Assembly (NCBI GenBank): GCA_021772705.1
Contig: JAJFLN010000338.1
Coordinates: forward strand, 1 to 10,117
Origin: Candidatus Cloacimonadota bacterium
GTDB taxonomy: Bacteria; Muiribacteriota; UBA6191; JACPRK01
Reading direction: 5' to 3'
DNA length: 10,117 nucleotides
Position 1 is the first letter of the stretch. Every line of letters begins with the position of its first letter. This document shows positions 1 through 6,022 of the stretch, in pieces. The position numbers and the translations under genes are program-made. Below the pieces are notes generated by a model. That model was not told the origin of the DNA and ran no database searches. It was given only the letters and a program-made list of their open reading frames with translations.

Positions 1-397
1 GGGGAGGGGTGTCTTTCTTGGGCAGATTGGCCCATCTCGGCGGGCCTTTCGTGTCACAGTGCGAGCAATCGGCGTCGCCAGATTCCCAACCGATTGCCCA
101 TTTCTGCTCGGCGTCGCTCCATTTCAAAACGGCTTCCAAAGCGATATCGCCGCTGGAACACCGGGCGCAGACTGGCGTCTTCTTGATCTTGTAGTCCTTG
201 ACCGTTCCCTCGAACCCGCACGTATGGCAGTTGGCGATGCTGTCTTCAGTCCACTCGTGATCGCCGATGGATGCCTCGTCAACGCTGGTCCCGTCGCCGC
301 ACAGGCGCGTGTAGATCGTGGCGGCGATGTCTATCTGGTTGTCATCGCCGCATTCGGGGCAGCGCATTTTCCATTCGCGTGAAACTGTGGCCATCAT
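1..397 (-). CDS. Tandem zinc-ribbon small protein, 3' end truncated by window
   Basis: Reading leftwards from ATG at 397 (or the adjacent ATG at 394), the frame stays open to the window edge, giving about 131 residues with no stop reached. Numbered from the 394 ATG, four CxxC pairs are visible: C12/C15, C56/C59, C76/C79 and C110/C113. This spacing suggests two four-cysteine zinc ribbons in tandem. The second half carries a Trp-rich segment (W92, W99, W103) between its cysteine pairs. The protein has no leader or membrane segment, so it should be cytoplasmic. Its start overlaps the stop of the upstream exported-protein gene as ATGA. A GGAGG lies 5 or 8 bases before the two ATGs, inside the last codons of that gene, so translation is probably coupled. 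From memory, similar small cysteine-paired proteins occur on phages and plasmids; that is a recollection, not a search. The function is unknown; nucleic-acid or protein binding is a guess. Confidence 0.75.
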   Translation of the reverse strand, partial: MMATVSREWKMRCPECGDDNQIDIAATIYTRLCGDGTSVDEASIGDHEWTEDSIANCHTCGFEGTVKDYKIKKTPVCARCSSGDIALEAVLKWSDAEQKWAIGWESGDADCSHCDTKGPPRWANLPKKDTPP

Positions 398-2118
398 ATC
401 GACCTCCACAGCCCGTTTTCGAGATACTGGATTTCGGTGCACCCGGCGTTGGGCCTTCCGAAATCGTCGAGGGGCTGGAAATCTGCGGAGAAGTCCTCGC
501 CGCCGATGAGACCCTTCTCGATCTCCGCCTGGGCGGCCCAGGTGGGGTTGGTGAAGTCCCGGGTCACATCGGAGATGGATCCCGGTACGGGATCCCCCGT
601 CTCTCCCAGCAAGAGATCGGTCTCGATGAAGAAGGTATAGAACCGGTCCTCGTCGAAGGGGTCCGGGTGCCTCAGATGGAGTGGAATCTCGGGCAAGTTC
701 ACGTCCCGGACCTCGATGCTGCTCAGAACGACGGTCTGATTGCCGGCCCCATCCCCGGCTGTGGCGGTGAACTCGTAGTCCACGGCGCCGACTGGATAGT
801 TGGCCTCCAGTTCATCGATCCGGCCCCCCGTGTCGGTGATGGCTCCCTCGATTCCTGAGCCGCTGAGATCGAGTCGCCAGTGAGCCTCGGAGGTGCCGCT
901 GTTGTCCGCGGCCTGAAGGGTCACGTCGAAGGCCCGGTTCTTCTCGATCTGGTATCGGCCAGCCTCGATGGGATTGTAGGGAATCCGGACGTTCAGGACG
1001 GGAGTGAAGCGGCCCGATGTGACGACCTGGGCCAGCTTGGGGGCAGGCTGGTTCTCGAAGGCCTCCGCCACGTCGACCCGTCCCTGGGGGAAGTTGATTC
1101 TCAGGTCCGGAGGCGTGATGTCCCGGACCTTCAACTTGCGGCCTCCCGAGACGCCCGTGGGGCCCTGCTGTTCCGGAACGGACCGGGTCACGCAGCTCAC
1201 CACCGGCGGACTGCCTGAGACGGAGCAGTCAGTCCTCGGCACATCAATGGTATAGGTGGCCTGAATCTCCAGGGACAGGCTGGCCTCCCCGGGCTCTTCG
1301 AAGGTGTGGGTGAAGGTGGAGGAGTCTCCCGTCGTGCCGTCGGAGGCGCGCCACCGGTATTCGTAGTCGATGTTGTAGGCGCCAGCGGGAAGCTCGAGGC
1401 GCGAGATATCCGCCTGCCAGGACTGGGGAGAGTCCTCGTCCAGGATCGTCGGTCCCGTGAAGGGGGCGGCTCCCCCTCCCGCCACGGTAACGCTGCTGTT
1501 GAAGCTCTGATAGACCACTCTGCCTCCCGTGGTCTGGAAATAGAGATGTCCCACGGGGGCGTCAGCGTCGGTGCTGTTCCGGACCGTGGCCAGGGCGGCT
1601 CCGACGGCCACGAAGTTACAGCTCGAGCAGCTGCTTCCCGCCGTGGCCAGGGTCTGAGCCTGACCGGTGCTGCTGAGGGTGATCTCCACGTCCGAACCCC
1701 GGCTGGTACGGAAACGGGCCAAATAGAACTCGTTGTTGATCGTCAACGGAGGCACGGCATCACAGGAGGTGGAGTTGCAGCCGCATTGCCGGGTCAAGGC
1801 ATGAGAGGCCGTGCCGGACATGCGCCGCACGTCGTCGCCGGGAAACAGGGCGTTGAACTGCTGCACGAAGTAGCGAGAGTGCCGGCTGTCGCCCACTCCC
1901 CGGTCCATGAAGTTCGCAAGGAAGCCCCAGTCCACCTGGTCATCCGGGAGGCGGTGTTCCTCGTACCGGGCCGGCCCGCCGATGGGGGTGCCTGCCTCGC
2001 CCGTGTTGCTCTCGGTCCGACTGAGACCAGGCTGGGTGAGGATCAGCAGCAGGCCGGCAGTAATGACACCAGCTCGGAGGATTCTGTCAGGTCGCCACTT
2101 TCCCATGGGAACTCTCAT
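394..2118 (-). CDS. Exported beta-rich protein with Ig-like segments, function unknown
   Basis: This encodes 574 residues. The N-terminus has basic residues and then a hydrophobic stretch (about 15-29), ending near GLS at 31-33, as in a Sec signal peptide or anchor. The mature part is rich in Ser, Thr, Gly and Asp. Eight cysteines are present: C112, C114, C119, C164, C167, C298, C309 and C560. The early ones form CGC and CSSC clusters that could make disulfides or bind metal. Two boundary motifs, VRDITPPDL (331-339) and VRDVNLPEI (470-478), flank a segment of about 130 residues. Its end (DYEFTATAGDGAGN) looks like the last strands of a bacterial Ig-like fold. The start at 2118 is supported by GGAGAG about 6 bases upstream. 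It follows the 439-residue exported-protein gene by 117 bases and overlaps the zinc-ribbon gene by 4. I do not recognise the family; a cell-surface or secreted role is inferred only from the leader and composition. Confidence 0.85.
   Translation of the reverse strand: MRVPMGKWRPDRILRAGVITAGLLLILTQPGLSRTESNTGEAGTPIGGPARYEEHRLPDDQVDWGFLANFMDRGVGDSRHSRYFVQQFNALFPGDDVRRMSGTASHALTRQCGCNSTSCDAVPPLTINNEFYLARFRTSRGSDVEITLSSTGQAQTLATAGSSCSSCNFVAVGAALATVRNSTDADAPVGHLYFQTTGGRVVYQSFNSSVTVAGGGAAPFTGPTILDEDSPQSWQADISRLELPAGAYNIDYEYRWRASDGTTGDSSTFTHTFEEPGEASLSLEIQATYTIDVPRTDCSVSGSPPVVSCVTRSVPEQQGPTGVSGGRKLKVRDITPPDLRINFPQGRVDVAEAFENQPAPKLAQVVTSGRFTPVLNVRIPYNPIEAGRYQIEKNRAFDVTLQAADNSGTSEAHWRLDLSGSGIEGAITDTGGRIDELEANYPVGAVDYEFTATAGDGAGNQTVVLSSIEVRDVNLPEIPLHLRHPDPFDEDRFYTFFIETDLLLGETGDPVPGSISDVTRDFTNPTWAAQAEIEKGLIGGEDFSADFQPLDDFGRPNAGCTEIQYLENGLWRSI
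403..407 (-). promoter_or_regulatory. Ribosome binding site of the zinc-ribbon gene, inside the upstream gene
   Basis: On the minus strand GGAGG is located here. It lies within the Leu-Trp-Arg-Ser-Ile-stop end of the 574-residue protein, and is 5 bases from ATG 397 and 8 bases from ATG 394. The strong match supports a real gene start at the ATGA overlap. It does not decide between the two adjacent ATGs. Confidence 0.7.
577..595. repeat. Perfect 8-bp hairpin inside the exported-protein gene
   Basis: Arms GGATCCCG (577-584) and CGGGATCC (588-595) are perfectly complementary around a 3-base loop (GTA). They encode part of a Gly-Asp-Pro-Val-Pro-Gly-Ser stretch near the protein's C-terminus. No T-tract follows on either strand, so it is not a terminator. 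It may be chance in GC-rich coding DNA. Confidence 0.45.
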
Positions 2119-2235
2119 CGATATCTCTCCTCGGACTGTTCCGGATCAGGGATCGGGAGAAGCATCCGGATGACGGAGACCACGGGGGCAGGCGACAGGA
2201 AACCGCGACCGTACAGGCAATGCTCTCTCATGATC

Positions 2236-3555
2236 TTAAGGAGAGATGGCCAGCAAGTCCAGCCCGGGACCGTCCTTTCTGGCCACGACGACATAGCAGG
2301 TGTCCTGCTCCTCCGCGGAGAAACAAGCCTGGGGGATTCCCTGCAGCGCCGAGGCCGCCAGGTCGACGGAGAGGGCCTGGGTCGCGCTGTCGTAACGGAG
2401 CCAGAACAGGTCGAAGGCGCCGTCCCTGGCGGACACGAGAAGCATCCGGTTGCCCAGCATGGTGCCGGGGAGAGGGGAGATATCCTGACCGATCTGGGCC
2501 CGGATCAGGGGGGCCAGATGTTCCGTGTCGAAGAGCACCAGGTAGGCTCCCTCTCGCCATACCAGGATGCGCCTGGCTGACCAGTGGACCGGCTGGCCGG
2601 TCATGGGGGCTGCGGAAGCAAAGCGGCTCGACCTGCCTGATGCCGTGCGGTAGGCCCACATGCGGAACCGCTTCTTCGCGTCTTGTTGCTGTACCAGCAA
2701 GATCCCCTCATCGGGGCGATGGAAGAGGAAGACGATCTCCTTCGCCGGAGGAAGCTTCAGGTTGGGAGGGCCCAGCGCCAGAATGTGGAATGGACCTGTC
2801 GCCCCCCGCTTGCCCAGGGCCAGAATCGGACCGGCGTAGACGTCGGCCGGGGTGTCGTACCGTACCGATGGCTCCAGGGGCCAGTAGGTGGATGCGTCCT
2901 GTTTCAGGTCCCGGCTTTGCTGTACCGGTCCGGCGAACAGGGACAGGAAGAGGCGGTCGTCGCAGGCCAGGACGGCCTGAGCCGGGCCGGCCACGGCATA
3001 GAGTGAGGGCCGCTCGCAGGCCGGGGGAACCGGGAGGCGGCTCACCCGTTGCTTCCTGGCGGAGTAGACCAGGAGCTCCGAGGAGGAGGAGGTCTCCTGG
3101 CCATGGGGCCGGGTCTGAAGCAGGAAGCTGTCTCCATCGGGATAGGCGAAGCGGATCGCCAGAGGCGTGAAGCCCGGGGTGGGGAACTCCTCTGCGGGAC
3201 CCGAGGGAGGGCGGAGGACAATGCGAGAACTGGCTCCCGAGCCTTTCAGATAAACGATCCTGTCGCCTCGGACCCGGAAAGACGTGCCGCTGATCTGGGG
3301 CTCCACCATCTCCGGTGCCGCCATTTCCGGTTGCCACCTATTCAGGGACGCTCCTCCTGGAAAGGGGCGGAGTGCCAGGAAGTAGACGCCAGCGGTGGTG
3401 GGCGTCAGCTCGGCGAGACTGGCGGAGGTGGCGAAGTTCTCCAAAGCCTCGACCCTGGCCTGGCCCCAGACCGGATGGGTGGCGAAGACACTCCAGAGGG
3501 CCAGTGTCAGCAGACAGCTGCCGAGGGCCGAGGGTCGCCGGATGACCACCTTCAT
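2236..3555 (-). CDS. Exported protein with beta-propeller-like strand pattern, function unknown
   Basis: This encodes 439 residues from ATG 3555. The frame is open further upstream to about 3780, but that extension is Arg/Pro/Ser-rich and unlike protein. ATG 3555 gives a clean Sec leader: MKVVIRRPSALGS, then a hydrophobic core (LLTLALWSVFA), then a likely cleavage near GQA at 31-33. The mature part shows short strand pairs repeated through the length, such as DRIVYLKG, DSFLLQT, ELLVYSARK, GAYLVLFDTE and LFWLRYD, each separated by Pro/Gly-rich turns. This fits a WD40/TolB-type propeller in the periplasm, but no diagnostic motif was seen and blade count is not secure. The ribosome binding site is weak (an AGAG about 8 bases upstream). 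The gene is transcribed away from the radical SAM gene and probably leads a unit with the 574-residue exported protein. Propeller assignment is inference. Confidence 0.8.
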   Translation of the reverse strand: MKVVIRRPSALGSCLLTLALWSVFATHPVWGQARVEALENFATSASLAELTPTTAGVYFLALRPFPGGASLNRWQPEMAAPEMVEPQISGTSFRVRGDRIVYLKGSGASSRIVLRPPSGPAEEFPTPGFTPLAIRFAYPDGDSFLLQTRPHGQETSSSSELLVYSARKQRVSRLPVPPACERPSLYAVAGPAQAVLACDDRLFLSLFAGPVQQSRDLKQDASTYWPLEPSVRYDTPADVYAGPILALGKRGATGPFHILALGPPNLKLPPAKEIVFLFHRPDEGILLVQQQDAKKRFRMWAYRTASGRSSRFASAAPMTGQPVHWSARRILVWREGAYLVLFDTEHLAPLIRAQIGQDISPLPGTMLGNRMLLVSARDGAFDLFWLRYDSATQALSVDLAASALQGIPQACFSAEEQDTCYVVVARKDGPGLDLLAISP

Positions 3556-3601
3556 AGGATCGACTCTAGCGGGTGGACCGACCCGGTTCCAGCATCGGAT
3601 T

Positions 3602-3624
3602 CCGGAGGCTCGGGAATCCTCCGG
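3602..3624. repeat. Inverted repeat in the divergent intergenic region
   Basis: Perfect 7-bp arms CCGGAGG (3602-3608) and CCTCCGG (3618-3624) are separated by 9 bases. The repeat lies 47 bases upstream of the leftward gene's ATG, so it would be in that gene's 5' leader or promoter. It could be an operator or an RNA hairpin, and high local GC makes chance occurrence possible. Confidence 0.4.
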
Positions 3625-3726
3625 CGTGAGGAGGGCGGGACAGGGGACCCGGGCGCCGAGGCTTCCAGACCGGGAAGAGGACGCGGCGCACAGAACCTCG
3701 GAGCCCGAAGGATGGACGGTCCGCGA

Positions 3727-3744
3727 GGCCCCTCGCAGGGGGCC
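3727..3744. repeat. GC-rich inverted repeat upstream of the rightward promoter
   Basis: Arms GGCCCC (3727-3732) and GGGGCC (3739-3744) pair fully, with an extra T-G wobble, leaving a CGCA loop. It ends 29 bases before the proposed -35 box of the radical SAM gene. No T-run follows. It could be a regulator site or a hairpin in the opposing leader; function is unknown. Confidence 0.35.
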
Positions 3745-3773
3745 GGCGAAGGGCCTCCGGGGGGCGATTATTC

Positions 3774-3802
3774 GTGACAAACAGAGGATTCAGGGGCATA
3801 AT
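3774..3802 (+). promoter_or_regulatory. Sigma70-type promoter for the radical SAM gene
   Basis: A -35 box GTGACA (3774-3779) and a -10 box CATAAT (3797-3802) each differ from the consensus at one position and are exactly 17 bases apart. Transcription would begin about 3808-3810, on or next to the GTG at 3810. A 5-bp inverted repeat, CAGGG (3791-3795) and CCCTG (3806-3810), brackets the -10 box and could be an operator half-site pair. The GTG inside the -35 box could itself open the same reading frame, which makes this site and the longer start mutually exclusive for a message made here. Confidence 0.5.
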
Positions 3803-3809
3803 TGACCCT

Positions 3810-5390
3810 GTGACAAGACGCAAGATTCTGTTCATTCATCCGGAGCACAACACCTCCTACTGGGGGTTCCAGTACTCCTTGCCCCTCTTCGGCAAACGGG
3901 CCATGCACCCCCCCCTCGGTCTGGTGACCGTGGCGGCCCTGCTGCCCAGGGACTGGGAGCTCCGGCTGGTGGACATGAACATCGAGGTTCTGAAGGATGA
4001 AGACATCCTCTGGTCCGATATGGTCTTCACCGGAGGGATGACCAGCCAGGCTGTCTCCCTCCTCGATCTGCTGGATCGCTGCCGCGATCTGGGCCGTGAG
4101 ACCGTCGTCGGCGGACCCTTTGGCAGTGGCCACCCCTCGAGGCTGGGTGACAAGCCCACCTACCTGGTCCTGGACGAGGCGGAGATGACTCTGCCCCCGT
4201 TCCTGGCGGACCTGGAGAAGGGAACCCCGCAGAAGCTCTATCGGTCCGAGACCAAGCCCGATGTAACGAAGACGCCGGCCCCTCGGTTTGATCTGCTGCA
4301 GCTGAACAAGTACGGGATCATGGATATCCAGTTCAGCCGGGGCTGCCCCTTCAACTGCGAGTTCTGTGACATCATCACCCTCTACGGCCGGGTGCCCAGG
4401 GCGAAGACACCGAGCCAGACCCTGGCGGAGATGCAGGCCCTTTACGATCTCGGCTATCGGGGCCCCTTGTTCCTGGTGGACGACAACTTCATCGGCAACA
4501 AGAAGGCCGTGCGAGAGCTCCTCGACGCCATGATTCCCTGGGCTCAGGAGCGAGACTATCCCTACTACATCACCACCGAGGCTTCCCTGAACCTGGCGGA
4601 GGATCGGAAGCTGATGGATGGGATGCGCCGGGCCGGCTTCAAGCGGGTCTTCCTGGGCATCGAGACCCCCTCCCTGGAGGCCTTGAAGGAGACCCAGAAG
4701 CTCCAGAACATGCGGATGGACATGGTGCAGGCCGTCCAGGACATCACGGAGCACAACATCGAGGTCATGGCCGGTTTCATCGTCGGCTTCGACAACGACG
4801 AAGAGAACATTTTCCGGCGCCAGATCGAGTTCATCAAGCAGGCCGAGATTCCCTGGGCCATGAGCGGCGTGCTGGCGGCGATCCCCAACACCCAGCTCTG
4901 GACCCGTCTGGAGAAGGAGGGACGACTCCTGGGATACCACAACGGGGACCAGTTCGGCCGGACCAACTTCATCACCAAGATGGACCCGGACAAGCTGATG
5001 CACGGCTACCTACAGATCCTGGAGGAGGTCTACGATCCGGAGGCCTACTTCGATCGGGTCCTGTCCGTGCTGGACCGGCTCGATCGGGCGGGTCACCCCA
5101 ACCTGCACAGCAAGCACGTCAACCCCCTGCGGATCTTCCTCATCACCCTGGTGGCCGTCGTGGTCCAGGGGCTGATGTCCCGCTACAGACGGGTCTGGTG
5201 GCGCTTCATGTGGAAGCTGCTGACCCGGTATCGATCGAAGTACGTGCCGGGGCTGATGAACTCCATCGTGGGTCATCACTTCATTCGATTCACCGACGAC
5301 GTACTAGACAACGAGAAAAACGAGGGCGGTCAGAGGACCGTGGTCGGAGACCTGAAGGGCGGCCAGACTGCGGCTGCCACTGGAGCTTGA
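3810..5390 (+). CDS. B12-binding-domain radical SAM protein, DUF4070-like
   Basis: This encodes 526 residues from GTG 3810; GTG 3774 would add 12. The shorter start is preferred because this family normally begins right before the first beta strand (here RRKILFIHPE), and because 3774 lies in a promoter -35 box. The N-terminal 130 residues or so form a Rossmann-like cobalamin-binding-type domain, with PPLGL and later VVGGP. No DxHxxG cobalamin ligand motif is seen, so B12 use is uncertain. The radical SAM core carries CPFNCEFC, with C179, C183 and C186 binding the 4Fe-4S cluster that cleaves S-adenosylmethionine. The loop LVDDNFIGNKK and the GIETPS strand are typical of the core. The C-terminal 190 or so residues, including a hydrophobic stretch (about 441-455), match my recollection of DUF4070. 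The substrate is unknown. The gene leads the rightward cluster, 66 bases before the CBS gene. Confidence 0.88.
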   Translation: MTRRKILFIHPEHNTSYWGFQYSLPLFGKRAMHPPLGLVTVAALLPRDWELRLVDMNIEVLKDEDILWSDMVFTGGMTSQAVSLLDLLDRCRDLGRETVVGGPFGSGHPSRLGDKPTYLVLDEAEMTLPPFLADLEKGTPQKLYRSETKPDVTKTPAPRFDLLQLNKYGIMDIQFSRGCPFNCEFCDIITLYGRVPRAKTPSQTLAEMQALYDLGYRGPLFLVDDNFIGNKKAVRELLDAMIPWAQERDYPYYITTEASLNLAEDRKLMDGMRRAGFKRVFLGIETPSLEALKETQKLQNMRMDMVQAVQDITEHNIEVMAGFIVGFDNDEENIFRRQIEFIKQAEIPWAMSGVLAAIPNTQLWTRLEKEGRLLGYHNGDQFGRTNFITKMDPDKLMHGYLQILEEVYDPEAYFDRVLSVLDRLDRAGHPNLHSKHVNPLRIFLITLVAVVVQGLMSRYRRVWWRFMWKLLTRYRSKYVPGLMNSIVGHHFIRFTDDVLDNEKNEGGQRTVVGDLKGGQTAAATGA

Positions 5391-5395
5391 CGCGT

Positions 5396-5442
5396 CGGTT
5401 TGCCGCCCGGTTCAATGAGCCCACAACAGCAGATGCAAACCG
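5396..5442 (+). promoter_or_regulatory. Inverted repeat in the leader of the CBS gene, touching its ribosome binding site
   Basis: Perfect 8-bp arms CGGTTTGC (5396-5403) and GCAAACCG (5435-5442) lie in the short gap after the radical SAM stop. The right arm ends on the first base of the ribosome binding site. An internal CGGTT at 5408-5412 could pair with the same right arm instead, so two alternative hairpins are possible. This geometry could modulate translation of the CBS gene, but no ligand or known riboswitch class is recognised. Confidence 0.4.
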
Positions 5443-5449
5443 GGAGGAG
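5442..5449 (+). promoter_or_regulatory. Strong ribosome binding site deciding the CBS gene start
   Basis: GGGAGGAG lies 7 bases before ATG 5457. The frame is also open from TTG 5400 and ATG 5415, but neither of those has a Shine-Dalgarno match, so ATG 5457 is chosen. Confidence 0.75.
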
Positions 5450-5456
5450 AATTGGG

Positions 5457-5981
5457 ATGCCAGTTGCGACACAAGGAAACGGTCAGAGAACGGCTCGGGC
5501 GACTGCGGCGGATCTTCAGTCAATGAAGGCTGCTGACATCATGATCGAGGATGTGGTCACGGTCTCGATGGACATGGACCTGCGCGGCGTGGCGTTGCTC
5601 TTCGCCGAGAGCAAGATCACTGGCGCCCCGGTCGTCGATTCCGACGGCAACTTGGTGGGGGTGATCAGCGAGACCGACCTGGTCCGGTATCAGGCCCAGA
5701 ACACGCAGGGTGGCGACGACTTCGCCTTCTTCCGGGAGTTCGAGAGCGAGGACCTGGAGGCCATGGAAGAGGGCTACCACATCGAGGAGCTTCCCGATGT
5801 CCTGGTGGGCGACATCATGTCCACCCATCTGATCACCGCCGAGGAGGACGTGTCCCTGCCGGAGCTGGCCAAGCTGATGTCGAAGAAGCGCGTCCATCGG
5901 CTGGTCATCGTCCAGGAGCGCCGTCTCAGCGGCATCGTGACCACCATGGACATCCTCAAGGCCGTGGCCCAGCTGGCCTGA
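5457..5981 (+). CDS. Two-CBS-domain protein, probable adenine-nucleotide sensor
   Basis: This encodes 174 residues from ATG 5457. After a flexible N-terminus of about 23 residues there are two CBS motifs forming one Bateman module: roughly 24-79 (KAADIMIEDVVTV to GVISETDLVRY) and 116-172 (VGDIMSTHLITA to GIVTTMDILKAV). Both keep the S/T-x-x-D signature (S71/D74 and T162/D165) that contacts ribose in AMP-, ATP- or SAM-binding CBS proteins. This makes ligand binding plausible. An acidic insert (about 85-112, with FFREFESEDLEAMEE) sits between the repeats. No catalytic or DNA-binding domain is attached, so it probably acts by binding another protein or an RNA. It lies 66 bases after the radical SAM gene and 41 before the flippase, in the same orientation, so co-transcription is likely. 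The regulated target is unknown. Confidence 0.9.
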   Translation: MPVATQGNGQRTARATAADLQSMKAADIMIEDVVTVSMDMDLRGVALLFAESKITGAPVVDSDGNLVGVISETDLVRYQAQNTQGGDDFAFFREFESEDLEAMEEGYHIEELPDVLVGDIMSTHLITAEEDVSLPELAKLMSKKRVHRLVIVQERRLSGIVTTMDILKAVAQLA

Positions 5982-6022
5982 TCGAGGCCTGCGATATCTC
6001 GATGCCTGCCCAGGAGTTCTAG

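Noticed and set aside
2140..2170. TCCGGAT/ATCCGGA repeat upstream of the 574-residue protein gene
   Set aside because: Both arms contain the self-complementary TCCGGA, so apparent pairing is easily produced by chance. No further support was seen.
2224..2246. TCTCTC/GAGAGA inverted repeat at the end of the 439-residue protein gene, considered as a terminator
   Set aside because: The stem is only 6 bp with an 11-base loop and has no T-tract, so it is unlikely to terminate transcription before the next gene.
1306..2580. 424-residue plus-strand open frame across the two exported-protein genes
   Set aside because: It spans two genes and the gap between them and is Gly/Arg-rich with no domain. 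The opposite strand has signal peptides and ribosome binding sites.
3556..3780. 75-residue upstream extension of the 439-residue exported protein
   Set aside because: It is Arg/Pro/Ser-rich and would bury the signal peptide, and it overlaps the promoter of the divergent gene.
3768..5003. 411-residue minus-strand open frame opposite the radical SAM gene
   Set aside because: Its composition mirrors the codons of the radical SAM gene, and it has no plausible domain or ribosome binding site.
5981..6003. ATCGAG/CTCGAT inverted repeat between the CBS and flippase genes
   Set aside because: The stem is 6 bp with an 11-base loop and no T-run, which is too weak to call a terminator or operator.
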